Shown here: positions 35,601 to 46,687 of the stretch, one piece after another
Layout of the letters: every line of letters starts with the position of its first letter
Position numbering within the stretch: position 1 is the stretch's first letter
Source of the DNA: Golubevia sp. BC0850
Taxonomy: Eukaryota > Basidiomycota > Exobasidiomycetes > Golubeviales > Golubeviaceae
Direction of reading: 5' to 3'
Length of the DNA: 64,000 nucleotides
NCBI GenBank assembly: GCA_012976225.1
Contig: JAAVVG010000026.1
Coordinates: 275,991-339,990 of the forward strand
Made by a program: the position numbers and the translations under genes
Notes under the pieces: generated by a model
What the model saw: only the letters and a program-made list of their open reading frames with translations
Told to the model about the DNA's origin: nothing
The model's database searches: none

Positions 35601-36339
35601 TAAACCCAGGTGATTGAAACGAAGATCTGACCCACGCGTACTCCTTCCCTTTCTCCGTTTCCCAGACGTCAAGCCATGATCGATTGGTGGTGTTCTCAAA
35701 ACCCTGACAAGCCAAGCCCTTGTTCAGCGAAAGCCATGTACAAGCTCGTGAGTTCCTCAGATCTAGGACACTCTAGAATGGTAGGTTCTTGAGCTGATTG
35801 ACTGAACTTTGATCTCTCCCTTCTCTTTCTTCGATGTTCTCAGGCAGATAAGCTTCAAATTCCTGAGCTCAAACGTCGTGCACAAGAGCATATCGCTGCG
35901 AGTCTGACTGTTCAGGTGAGTCGAACCTGCTAAACCAGAAGGTCAAGATTCCGTTTGATGTCTTTGCCGACCGACTTGTGTTCTCTCTTTGCTCTCCTTG
36001 TCAGAACATCACCTTTGAGGCTTTCTGCAGCTTCAACGCCAAGTTCGCAGAGATCCGTAAGATGGAGACTGATTATCTTCTTCAACACGTAAGTCTGCCC
36101 CTCCATTTAACACTTGATTCGAGGCCCGGTTGAATCTGACTAAGGACATTCCCACTCTGCCTTCCCGCTTCTCTTCCCCTCGACAGTGGCCAGCTGTTAA
36201 GAAAACCTCTGCTATGAAGACTATCTTTTTCAGATCTCAAGCTCATCCAGGCCTGGCCGAAGTCTGGCCTTACCTTCTAAGTCAATTGGAATACAAAGCT
36301 AGTGGAGATGATTCTGATTCTGAATCAGAACAAGTATGA
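32682..36339 (+). CDS. MATH-BTB domain protein with a large acidic insert
   Basis: There are eleven exons: 32682-32763, 32896-32909, 33023-33151, 33369-33567, 33663-33705, 33799-35179, 35368-35573, 35666-35747, 35844-35915, 36005-36088 and 36187-36339, giving 814 residues. MATH-BTB proteins are usually substrate adaptors of CUL3 ubiquitin ligases. The MATH domain (~28-205) runs VLFEWPLTGLKSMFES, PFGGGRWTVLFYAQSG and NWGWAQFAKRD. The BTB domain starts at ~209 (DDPDHSDVVFHL, IYAIKKILSSRCEYFSDMF). It is interrupted at ~276-616 by a Ser/Asn/Asp/Glu-rich insert with a basic patch (GRKRRKV), then resumes with AAYNTYKALLYYLYTD. A BACK-like helical region (AKAMYKLADKLQIPELKRRA) and an acidic tail (DDSDSESEQV) follow. 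Exon 2 is only 14 nt, set by phase and the MATH motif. Confidence 0.88.
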
Positions 36340-37141
36340 GAAAGCAGCTAGATTGTCTTTTTCTTTCCTCCCGCCTTCTTTCTCTTTACAATCGAAAAAC
36401 ATCGCATCAAACCCAATCAAATCAACGCAAGCAGTCTCCAGTACTTTCTCTCCAAGACCAAGATTTACTTCTTCTTCTTCTCGCATTCAATTGACCCAGC
36501 TTTCTCAAGTTACTCTATAGCGTAAATTTCCTTTTTAATTTCTGCCTTTCGCGCTTTCCTTCTCATCGTGTTTCCACTCTCAACTCAGCTCATCCATTCA
36601 ATCATCACCCTCTCCAATTGTAATCTTTATCTTTCGCAAATTCAAACTCAAACTCAAATTCATCTGACCTTTGTATTGATCTGTAGCGACGGTTGTCCGA
36701 TTCTGCAGGGCGAGGGGTTGAGGGTGTTCCAGAAGAATACATAGGAATGGCAGCCGAAAGAGGACTTGAAAGTGGAACAATTGAGAGGATGATTGAATTA
36801 AAGAGAAGGTAGGAGAAGTTTTGTCGGTGTCAGCTACGTTCTTGAAGAGATCGAGTGGATCGAGCAGAAGCTTGAAGAGCAAATTTGCTGTTCCGTGTTC
36901 CTTCTCCTCCAACGATTCACACTCAAGAGCAAGGTGAGAAATCGACTACCATGACTTGAAAGACTTGATTCTATTCGTTTCGCTTCTGACCACTGAACTT
37001 AACCGGATTACATCGCCAGAGCAACTCTCTCGCTGACTATCTCTTCCCTTCGCTCTCCCAACATCCTTCGCTCTTTCTCTGCCTCTCCAATACATAGCTG
37101 CATCCATTCCTAGCTCAACTAGGGAATCTTTCTATTCTACC
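36340..37141. other. Intergenic region with an exon-like island
   Basis: A frame at 36705-36812 (+) has protein-like composition (GVEGVPEEYIGMAAERG, then GTIERMIELKRR) and sits between acceptor-like TTCTGCAG and donor-like AAGGTAGG. I cannot link it to other exons. The rest is pyrimidine-rich and includes the promoter of the F-box-like gene. Confidence 0.4.
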
Positions 37142-38293
37142 ATGCAGTCCATCAAGATGAGAACTATGCCAGCAGACGTACTAGTCTTGGTCATCGATTA
37201 CCTGGATTCGCCATCCATGATGAACAGCAGAGAGGTTTCAAAAAACTGGTTAGATGCAGTAGATGGGACTCTTACTCTTTGGAACTTTTTCTACGTTGCT
37301 GAAGGTATGCAGAGTATCTCCAATCAAAAGATGTTTGAGCAATTTGCCTCGAAATCAAAAGATGCGATGGTCAGTTACTCTGTCGAAAAGGAAATCCCTA
37401 TTACTGACGATTACTTTGTTGAGCAGACAGTCGATCGCTTCAATAAAGCAGTGTTACAAACCGAATTGAAATCGAACCAGTCTCTTCGCTTCTGGTCTTC
37501 TAATTCGGGAACTGAAAACGTGATGAAACGAGCTATAGAAAACATTGAACAAGTCTGTAGGCGAGAGACAATCTCTTTCAAACAAGGTTTCTCAACTACT
37601 CACAAAATTATGACGGAAACTCTAATCGGATTTAGAGAGGGAATTCAAAAGCTTGAAAGTGAACAACAGGTCGAACACTGCACAGCTCAACTTAAATGCC
37701 TTTGCATGGGAGTACCCACCTCAAAAGCCTGCAAAAGGTCAATACTTCAAGCTCATTCTCCAATCTTGGTACATCTACAGCTTCGTGCTCGACCTGCTCG
37801 GAAGACTGAAGAAGGTGCCATTTTGTTTTCGAACCTTCAGGTCCTCGAAGTCGACATCAGTTGGTTCCACGGCATCAAGTCTTTCACCTGTCCTAATCTC
37901 AAGCTGCTAGTTCTTTTCCACATATCTAACTTTTCTTATAAGATGACTGTACCGGAGAACCTTCCAGCTTCCATCCAGATGCTGCGGTTGCTACCACAAT
38001 ACATCAACTCAGAGGTGGGATCTACAAGAAAAGGATTAGACGCTTTGAAGAAGAATTGTCCTGACTTAGAAGTATTGAGATTGGATCAGGAGCTGTACGT
38101 TTATCCGGAAGAATTGATCAAGATGGTCAAATCTCGTGTAGCAGCAGCAAAGAAGGCCTCGTTGAAAGCAATTAAGAAGCTGAATATCGATTATAGTAAG
38201 CTAGACGAAACTTCTCTGGTCAAACTTAGAGACTTAGTGAAAGAAGTGGAGGATGTAGGAACTGCTTCGGCTGAGGTCGTTGTCGACTGTTGA
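37142..38293 (+). CDS. F-box-like protein
   Basis: This is a single uninterrupted frame of 383 residues. The N-terminus MPADVLVLVIDYLDSPSMMN followed by VSKNWLDAVDGTLTLWN fits an F-box helix set (~residues 8-50), which would bind Skp1 in an SCF ubiquitin ligase. The rest has repeated leucine-rich strands (FSNLQVLEVDIS, CPNLKLLVLFHIS, NCPDLEVLRLDQELYV), as in F-box/LRR proteins with irregular repeats. Lineage-specific F-box families of this kind are common in basidiomycetes. Lack of introns is unusual among its neighbours and may reflect recent duplication or a retro-copy. The target is unknown. Confidence 0.7.
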   Translation: MQSIKMRTMPADVLVLVIDYLDSPSMMNSREVSKNWLDAVDGTLTLWNFFYVAEGMQSISNQKMFEQFASKSKDAMVSYSVEKEIPITDDYFVEQTVDRFNKAVLQTELKSNQSLRFWSSNSGTENVMKRAIENIEQVCRRETISFKQGFSTTHKIMTETLIGFREGIQKLESEQQVEHCTAQLKCLCMGVPTSKACKRSILQAHSPILVHLQLRARPARKTEEGAILFSNLQVLEVDISWFHGIKSFTCPNLKLLVLFHISNFSYKMTVPENLPASIQMLRLLPQYINSEVGSTRKGLDALKKNCPDLEVLRLDQELYVYPEELIKMVKSRVAAAKKASLKAIKKLNIDYSKLDETSLVKLRDLVKEVEDVGTASAEVVVDC

Positions 38294-39530
38294 GGCTTGA
38301 AGGTGAGTTCTGTCTGTCTGGTCATTCGATCCGGTTGACCTTCGTTCTTATTGATTGTTAGAAGGGAAGGATAGAACGCGTCCGAAGGTGACCCGTCGAC
38401 ACTAGAGACAGGCACAAATTCTTAGATGCAATGAGTTAGAAAGTAGATTGGAATCGTAGAATACAGCCATATATAAACTAGAGTCTTTCCCCAATTGTTG
38501 TATCCCCTTTCTTGGTCCTTGTTTCCTTTTCTCTCTTAGTTGGAGGTCTAGCCTCAAGCGCCCGTCCTCCTCTTCCTCTCCATTCTCATTCCATCTTATC
38601 CAATAGTTGTCCAAACGAGTATAGGCAGTAAAAGAGAAGAGCTCAGAACAGGTTCCGTCCAGACTGACGATACAGTTCAGTTACACGGTCAATTTCGCTG
38701 TAACGGGTTTTCAGTCGTCGTACCAACGCGACGCTAAGTACAATACTTATGACTGCCCTTGTCCTCTCCCCGTGCCCAATTAGCTGAGTTTCAGACTCAA
38801 AAACTGGATATCGGAAGGGTTGTGGCCAACGGTTCCGGAAGCTAGCTGGAACGGAGAGCAAAGAAGTCGAAGAAGACGAACCCCCCTTTTTGCTCCCAGG
38901 TGTTGCGCGAAGCCCTGGCTCCAAATTACATACCCTCTTCCAAGTTCCCGATCTTTGAGATTCGACTCGTCTTCTCTCCATTTCTTCTGCTGATCGAGGC
39001 AGAAACGCATGCGTTTGTTGATCAAAAGAACGAGACTCGTTGAGAAGACTTTTCGATGATGATGAAAATTGTTACACTGAAAGGAACAGAATGAAGTTTC
39101 GTGAAGCGAAGAGAATGCGAAGAGAAACTCTATCTATGTTTGAAAATCTGGATCCAAGTCGAGTCGTCTTGGTCTTTACATTCAAATCGCTCTTGGTAGG
39201 AGGACCGCGAAAGTGAGATAGGAAGTATGACCTCTCATCTATGAAGTTTTCCCAATAGATGAGAGACAAAAAAAGAGAAGAAAGAAAGGGATGGAAGATG
39301 GTCAGCTAGGAGATAATGAATGAAGAGAGCATCTCCCATTCCTAGATCTTCTTCCGTCCTGTCCTCACTTCCCCCTAGATCTCTTTTCCCATCGGAACTT
39401 TCTCGAGGGTCCGACCAGTCGGAAACTTGAGAAAGTTTTCATTGCTCCTTTCTCTTTCCTTCCCCTCGCTTCCAAACCCCCAAGATATCAAAGACCCAAA
39501 ATCCTCAGTGTGCGAATAAAAGGTTTTCCG
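38294..39530. other. 1.2-kb region without a supported gene
   Basis: It lies between the stop codons of converging genes. A minus-strand ATG frame at 38643-38981 (112 codons) has uneven composition and no domain or splice context. A TATATAAA sequence at 38470-38477 has no gene positioned to use it. The region may contain untranslated ends or a non-coding transcript. Confidence 0.45.
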
Positions 39531-42083
39531 CTATGAGAGCAGACTCATTAAATCAGTTTTGCAAGCATCATTGGAGGTGGATCGAATCTTGAGTTGACTC
39601 CTAAATACTTCTCTCAAATGCCCTTCATCTCGAAAAAAAAGGCGAAACCAAGAACTCACCTCAGGTAGAACCTTTGCCCAAACGTTTGCAGGTTGCAACA
39701 AGGTCTTATTGACGTCTCTTCTTCCAGAGGCGACGATGGGTTTCTGAACCGGAAAGTCTGGATCCGCAGAGAGAACAACTTCTTCTTCTTCCTCCTCCTC
39801 TCCCTGCTCTTCCATAACTTCATCTACTTCCATTTCATCCAGTTTTTTGGCTTCTGCCTCTTCATTCTCACTCTCAACCTTAACCTTGTCTCCATTCAAC
39901 TTCTGACCTTCAAGTTCTTCTCTCTTCCTCTTTCCCTCATTTTTCTTTCTCTCAGCCTTCTCCTTAGCTTTCCTTTCTCTCTCCAACCTAGCATTTTCAA
40001 TTTGATGTTTCCTCCTATTTTTCTTCTTGATTTCAACTTCTCTAATCTTGAGAATAGCATTTGAAATATCCGATCCTTCTTGATTTGGATTTGGATACCC
40101 ATTTCCTTCCTTCTCCTTTTCCTTTCCTTTCCCATTCCCATTAACCTTTCCATCCTTCTGTCCACTCTCACTCTCATCCTCATCTCCCTCCTTCTCCTTT
40201 CCCTTCCCCTTATCCATCCTCTCAAACTCAGGTAAACTCTCCTCAAAAAAGGTAGCACTTTCATAATTCTTCCCCAAAACTTCAAAAGTTTCAACTCCAT
40301 CGAAACCATGCTTCCTAAGAGCTTCAACCGTTCTCAAGACCTGTTCCATACAAGGAGAGAAGCAACAAATCCTAGTTGTGACTTCAGGTCTTAGAGCGTT
40401 TAGCGCATGAGGGATTGCTTCCCATGGAGATGGAACGTCTAAGAAAAGAGCATCTGCTAAAGGTGGAAGTCCAAAACCAGATTTACAGACATCTCGATGT
40501 GAGAGAGTTACTAGAGAAGGTGAGAGACCGTGGGAGGCGAATTCGGCTCTGAGAAAGGGAAGAGGAAGGATGGAGGTCAGCTTCAGAAAGAGGAGAGATG
40601 GGAACATTTGACGATTGTCTTGGAAAGAAAGGAGAAGCGAAAGCATCGCAAGGGGCTTCGTTGAGATCTCCTTACTGTCCGGATTTGAGGTCAAAAGATC
40701 AAGCTCCTGTGTTCCTTTTTCTTCTTCTCTTGCTTACGTTTGCTGCGAAGAGTGAAACATAAGTCTCAAAGAAGGCGAAGGAACACCTTCTTCCTTTTGT
40801 CCTTTCCGTCTTCCTTTCTTGTTCCGATTCAACCTCATCAGCGTCTTAGATTCCCTTTCAAAAACTCTACCAAAAAACAGAAAAATCTGTCTTATTCAAT
40901 GAAAGATACTCACTCAGCCTTCTCCTTCCTACCCTTATGAAATTCAAAACTCCAAATTTTCCCATTCAAATCTCCAACTTCTTCTCTTTGAATTGGTTCC
41001 CTTCCTCTAATCTCTCTTTCAATCTCATCGGCCTTTTCTTCCTTTTCCTTAGTTTCCTGATCTAGTTCTCCGTCTTTCAGAGCTGGATTTGATGTTGATG
41101 AAGCTGGTTCCGGAGTTGAAGTTGAAGAGGTAGCATCTAATTTCTCAAGACTTCTTGAATTTTTCAAAGCTTCCTTTTGAGCTGGGGTTAATTTCTGACC
41201 TCTAACAGTTCCATTCATAATAGTAGATCCAATTTTGTTATTCTCCAAACCTTTCCAATTGAATCTTTTTGAAAGAGTTGCATGTCTTCCATGCCAACCT
41301 TGTTCTCTTACCAGTCCATTTGCCTTCCCATTGGCACTGCCCTTCTCGATTCCACCTCCACTTGGACTCTCAGAACCTTCCTCTCTATTCGTCATTTCCA
41401 GATCTGAATCTCCAGTTGAGGATGAAGCTTGATTGGCAGTTCCAGCTCCAGCTCCCCATTGACCAACTCTTCCAACCAAATCAGCGGACCAATGAGTGAA
41501 ACTTCCACTACCAGTTCCAGCTTCTATGAGCTTTGAACCGGGTACGATGTTCAATTTGAGAGTGATGAAACAGATGTCTGGATAATAGAGGATTTGAGTT
41601 CGATGGGGAAGGGAAAGAGTCCAGAGAGATGGAGTCGGTTTGAGTAGACAGATGTAGCCTCTCTTGGATTTGGCGTAGAGCTGTGGAAAGGGGAAAGTTT
41701 GAAAAGAGAGTTGAGTTGGAATGGAAGGTAAGACTGGAGAAGAATGGGAAGAATGTTGTGAGGCTCATTTCTCATCTCACCCTTGAACCCCAAGGTTTTC
41801 CAATCATGTCATTGTGTGGGAAAGCTCCGAAGGCATTGGTGGCCTCTTGACCTGGAGTTACTGTTGTCGGAATCGGATCTTTGTCTCGAGACTAGAAGAG
41901 GGAGAAAGGGAGAGGGAGACAGTCAGATTCTTGAAGCTAATTTATTCAAATCTTTATCTATTCTTTACTGACCAGCCATAGCAAGACTAGATCGCCTTCT
42001 GCTATGAACCTTGAATCTGGTGAGAGTTTCAGCTTCTTTTGCTGAGGTTCAGTCGAAGAATTGGAGGTTGAAGTTGAAGCCAT
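39531..42083 (-). CDS. TRM61: tRNA (adenine-58-N1)-methyltransferase catalytic subunit
   Basis: The exons are 42083-41973, 41891-41781, 41680-40914 and 40548-39660, then an unresolved short 3' end before 39531. The product is about 630 residues. With TRM6 it makes m1A58 in tRNA using S-adenosylmethionine. The evidence is strong: IAEGDLVLLWL|SRDKDPIPTTV, FPHNDMIGKPWGSR|LYAKSKRGY, the SAM-binding motif IEAGTGSGSFTHW, VTLSHRDVCKSGFG and LADALFLDVPSPWEAIPHA. Two large inserts inflate it beyond the ~300-400 usual: one after motif I (~145-315) and a Lys/Glu-rich one near the C-terminus. The expected ending after VLPE is not clear. A donor is present, but the nearest in-phase acceptors give introns of only 31-57 nt, so the last residues are uncertain. 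Confidence 0.85.
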
Positions 42084-42170
42084 TGAGATTGTATCGAGTG
42101 ATTCGATGAAAGGGAGAAGAAGAAAAGTTGTTGTTCTGAATCTCCAACCCTATTCTATCCACAAGCTGCC
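42084..42170. promoter_or_regulatory. 87-bp shared promoter between TRM61 and DUS3
   Basis: Only 87 bp separate the two start codons of these divergent tRNA-modification genes, so both transcripts must initiate within or just beside this stretch. It has no TATA match. Confidence 0.5.
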
Positions 42171-45100
42171 ATGGATTCTACAGCCATCGATTCAGAAGCT
42201 GAGAAGAGTAAGTTGCAAAAGGAAGCAAGTAATGAACGCAACCTTGAGCTTGAAGAGGCTGCTTCAACTTCAGCTTCAACTGCCCAGCCAATTCCAGTTG
42301 CTCATTCTCACCCAATTGGAGTTGCTCCCATCAAATCTGAATATCTTCTACCAAGAGCCACTCGAACAATTCCAAACGCAGCTGATCATCTCCGTGCTGC
42401 AGAACCAGATTCAAATTCAATTCCAGCTCAATCGAACGATTCCAATTCAGACGAGCCAACTGCAAAGAGAATCAAATTAGACGATCCACTTCAACCTCGT
42501 TCCGATACCGTCGAGCCAAAGCAGAGACTATCGGGAGCAGCCAAGAGGAAAGCTGCAAAATTAGCTTCCGCTCAAGCCCAAGGAGGAGCAGGTGCGAGTG
42601 CAGCTGCCAGTGCGAGTGGAAAAGGGAACACAAATGGAAACGGAAAGGACAAGGAGAAGAAAGGCAAAGGAGGTCAGAATCATGCAAGGAAGTTCAACAA
42701 GATGAAGGATTCTTTAGATCTTTGTCCGAAGATCCTTGATGGGGAGGAATGTGATTTTGGAGATGGGTGGGTTTGATGGAATCTCGACTCGTGCGACACT
42801 GATGAGGGTTGATCTCAATGATCGCCTTTCGAAACGACTGCTAATCGAATTCTTACTTTCTTTCTTTTTTCCACTGAATATCCAGGTGCAAATTCACACA
42901 TGACGTCAACCTCTACTTATCAAGCAAACCTTCAGACATCTACCTACCTCATCCACCTTCTGGTTCCAATGGTTCTCTCTATCAAACTTCTTCCTACGAG
43001 AAATCAAGGTATTTGGATCAGAATTATTCATCTGAATCTCCTTTTCTCTTGAACTCCCAAGTCACAGCTTCGGTCGAAACAGATGATACTCGAACTCAAC
43101 CTCAATCGGAAAGGAGTCAAACCTCCTTGAATCATCAAACTTGTTGTCCAGCGTTTTCTACAAGAGGTCATTGTAACAATGGCTTGAAATGTAGGTTCCT
43201 AGGAGCTCATTCTCAAGTTCAGTCCATCAAAAGGGAAGGACAAACTTCCCAAGTCGAAGGGAAAGAAGAACTTCAAGTGAAACTGATCTCAAAGATGGGA
43301 GATTTGAAAGTTGACAAAAGGATCTTACCAGAAGAAAGGAATTACGTTAGACTTGAAAGTTTGAGGATGTTACAGAAGAAGAATGTGAGTTTACCTCTTA
43401 GTCATTCCAATACGCTCTCTCTTTTCTGATCTTTGATTTATCCCCATTCTCCAGGCAAACCTCTACCCCTTCACTCTCTCAGATCATGTCTCGAAAATTC
43501 TAGATTCAGAACCTAACGCTCAAGAAAACACAGCCAATCTAGAATTTAAAGAAAGGAAATGTGGACCGATCCCATTGGATTATGAAACTTTATCGAAACA
43601 AGCTTTCGAGAAATGGGAAGAAAGTTTGAAGGCTTTGGAAGGTGGGAAAGGGAAAGATAAGGGTAAGAAGAAAGTTGAAGAAAGTTTAGAGAATGATTTG
43701 TCAAAAGAGAAGGTTCAAGAAGGAGAAGTGATGGGGTTAGAAGAACAAGAAGAAATGATGATGAATTCAAAAAACCCTTCAACCATAACTCTTTCACCTC
43801 GATCCAGATCACTATTAGATTCCACTCCCACTTCTTCTCTCGACATTTCACGAATTCGGTTACCTGAGAAACGACGACTTAATTGGGCCAATCAACTTTA
43901 TCTAGCTCCACTTACTACCACTGGAAATCTACCCTTTCGTAGGATTTGCTCTGAATTCGGTTCAGACATTCATTGTGGTGAAATGGGACTTTCAGATTCT
44001 TTTCTCAATGCTAATAAATCCGAATGGAGTTTGGTCAAGAAATGGCAGGGAGAGAAAACTTTTGGAATTCAGGTTTGTGGGAATAAACCTGGGAAATTGA
44101 TGAAAACTGCAGAGGTTTTGATGAGAGAAGTTGGTGAGGGGTTGGATTTTGTTGATGTCAATTGTGGTTGTCCGGTGAGTAGGGGGAGGTGTAAGAGAAA
44201 AGATTCATCTCTGAAATCTAGCGGCTTTGACCATTCTTCTTTACTCATTCTTTTCTAACCCCTTCTTCATTCAATCTTTCTCTGCCTTTGGTGACCCCCC
44301 CTTTTTCAGATCGATTTGGTTTATAACAAAGGAAGTGGTTCAGCTCTTTTAGATCATCCAAATAAGTTGGGGAAGATTATCAGAGGAATGTCTAGTGTTT
44401 TGGGAGAGATTCCAGTGACAATTAAAGTGAGTCTTTTGAATGTCAGAATTTTCAGAGCATGAAGCGTTTTCCTCCTCTCTGATTTTTTTCTTCTACCAAA
44501 TCTCTTTTCGATTCTCACTCTCTTCAGCTTCGAACTGGAACTGGAAGCAAACTCACAACTCACAATCTCTTCCCTAGACTTCAAACCGAATTTGGAGTAG
44601 GTGCTGCAACTCTGCATGGAAGAACTCGTAAACAGCGATACAAGAATCGAGCCGATTGGTCCTACATCAAAAAATGTGTAACTTCCCTTCGAGAATCAGT
44701 CATTCATCATAACGAGTCTTCGACAACAGCTGATGAAGAATTCATGCAACCAATTCCAATCTTTGGGAATGGAGACGTTTATTCTTATCGAGAGTACGAA
44801 GAAAACATGAAATTGACTGGAGTAGATGGAGAGATGTTAGCTCGAGGTGCATTAATCAAACCTTGGATTTTCAGTGAGATCAAGGAGAGACGAGATTGGG
44901 ATATCAGTAGTAGAGAGAGGTTGGATATCTATCGACAGGTGAGTCTAAGTCTTTGCCTTCTCGTGCCCCCCCCCCCTAGTCGCTCTTCTAACCTCTTATC
45001 TTCTCTCCTTCCAGTACGCTTCCTATGGTCTTTCTCATTGGGGAACTGATACTCAAGGAGTCAATACCACAAGACGTTTCCTTTGTGAAGCAATGTCTTT

Positions 45101-45329
45101 TACTCATCGTTACGTTCCAATCGGAATTCTTGAAACTTTACCTCCAAAACTCAATGATAGACCCCCTCCTTTTAAAGGGAGAGATGAATTAGAAACTTTG
45201 TTGGCAAGTCCAAATTCTAAGGATTGGGTCAAATTATCAGAAATGTTCTTGGGCAAAAGTCCGGATGATTGGAAATTTGTTCCTAAACACAAGAGCAATG
45301 CATGGGAAGAAAGTGAGGATCAGGGATGA
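42171..45329 (+). CDS. DUS3: tRNA-dihydrouridine(47) synthase
   Basis: The exons are 42171-42766, 42886-43384, 43455-44174, 44310-44426, 44528-44938 and 45015-45329, giving 885 residues. DUS3 is an FMN enzyme that reduces uridine 47 of tRNA (and some mRNA sites) with NADPH. The Ser/Ala/Lys-rich N-terminus precedes two CCCH zinc fingers, [20 protein letters not shown] and CCPAF...[13 protein letters not shown]. The TIM barrel begins [19 protein letters not shown]. It includes EMGLSDSFL, the catalytic cysteine in [21 protein letters not shown], the FMN/RNA motif [11 protein letters not shown] and IFGNGDVYS...[13 protein letters not shown] ~100-residue Lys/Glu-rich insert sits between fingers and barrel. 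All joins keep phase. It is longer than yeast Dus3 (~670) through low-complexity additions. Confidence 0.95.
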
Positions 45330-45564
45330 GCGTTTTTCTTTTTCTTTTCTTTCGAGTTTTATTTCAGGGTAGCTCCTTGGTGATGGAAAGCTGAATAGAG
45401 ACGATGAGCAGTCGCGTTGTTAGAGGGGTGTATTTCTTCTCGATGTTTTTTTGGGGGTTTATTTTTGTTTCTACAATTGATTGATATTTACATGGTGAGA
45501 ACAAAACAATTATGGATTGAGTTTAGAACAAGAGTAGCGGAGCGGAAGAAAGGTAAAAAGGTGT

Positions 45565-46238
45565 TCAAAGCTTTGATCTCGCGACTGGTTCGTTTGCTTT
45601 TCTCCAGACTTTCAAGTCTGAATCTCCGACAACTGGTGGAAGATGAGAAGACTGTCAAAGAGACGAAAGTGAGGTTGGCAATGTGTAAGTGAATTGGACT
45701 AAAGAGCGATCTGAAACGGGGATGGCGTCGCTCCTTTCTCTCTTCTACTGAGCCTCATGCAAGCACCCCCCGCCGCTTTCAGCAAACTCAAACAACTCAC
45801 GATTCTCCATAATTCTTGTCGCGGTTCGTTTACTGTAATCTCCCAGTCCAATCCTCTCTCCTTCAAGTACTTCTGACCGATTCCATTCATTCTTTCCATC
45901 ATCGAATGCATTTCAGCTTTGGTTTCTGTGTGTCTTGCGAGGTGCTCGATACACCAGCGAACGAAAGGTCTGAAAGACTTGGATCTTTGTTTGTGATTGA
46001 TTCCACCGACGAAAAAGCTGGTTTCTGGAATATCGATGAAGAGGACGACGACGTAGAATTCAGGAAGACCCTGTAGAGGATAGGAAGAACAGTAGAGAGG
46101 ATCAGTGTGAATCCTAAATCTTTTCAGTGTCTATCGTTCGATGTTTACCTTGTACCAAGCTGTTATCTCTTTTGCGAATCCTTCTTTGTCTTCGTCTGAG
46201 TAAAGTCCGGTGGGAACGTAGATTCTGTGAAGAGGCAT
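45565..46238 (-). CDS. cis-CaaD-like tautomerase, copy 1
   Basis: The exons are 46238-46149, 46070-45801 and 45651-45565, giving 148 residues. Tautomerase-superfamily enzymes use the N-terminal proline, freed by Met removal, as catalytic base; the sequence begins MPLHRIYVPTGLYSDEDK. The family's paired beta-alpha units follow: GLPEFYVVVLFIDIPETSFFVGG, FRPFVRWCIEHLA and GLDWEITVNEPRQELWRI, ending in VVGDSDLKVWRKANE. Size and layout match the Tautomerase_3/cis-3-chloroacrylic acid dehalogenase-like group of fungi, whose natural substrates are mostly unknown. Relative to its two paralogues in this window it lacks the intron at DWE|xTV. A TATA element lies 95 bp upstream. Confidence 0.88.
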
Positions 46239-46687
46239 GATTTGAGAGCTATCGATGAGAGCTGATTGAAGAATGAAGAGAAAAGTGTTGATTGGGGGAA
46301 AAGGACAGAAAAATAGAGAGAGAGAGAGGACTTTATAAAGGGTTCCGGACAAAGAGAGCATAAACTCCGGATCTCTTCTAGCCATCACTTGTGCGGGCAT
46401 TGGTTAGGTAAATGCCACTACACAGATATCTGGTATGGACAAGGCAATTCTGAATTGCCGGCTGCCCGAAAGGCGTGGAGAAAGACGTGGTGGTTCCGAC
46501 GTTACGTGTCCAGTAGGGGGGAAGCGACATCTAGCTTTCAGGCGTCATTTTTCCAAAGATCACACATGATGCATGGAGGGCCAGATGAGATCATAAGAAA
46601 AGATGCTTAAGTTGTAGTTTCAGTATTTAACAGGAAGTAATGTCTCAACGTCTTCAAGCGCAAGTGTCGACACGAAGTAGAACCCGA
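46239..46687. other. Intergenic region between tautomerase copies 1 and 2
   Basis: It contains the copy 1 promoter with a TATA element and a perfect short inverted repeat, CAATTC-T-GAATTG, near 46445. No gene is seen. Confidence 0.5.
46333..46339 (-). promoter_or_regulatory. TATA element upstream of tautomerase copy 1
   Basis: The palindromic sequence CTTTATAAAG at 46331-46340 contains TATAAAG on the minus strand, about 95 bp before the start codon at 46238. Confidence 0.45.

Noticed and set aside
38643-38981. 112-codon minus-strand ATG frame between the F-box-like gene and TRM61
   Set aside because: Residue composition is irregular, there is no recognisable domain and no neighbouring exon; treated as chance.
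39629-39659. 31-nt terminal intron in TRM61 giving a Met-Lys-Gly-Ile end
   Set aside because: It is far shorter than any other intron in the window; the end is left unresolved instead.
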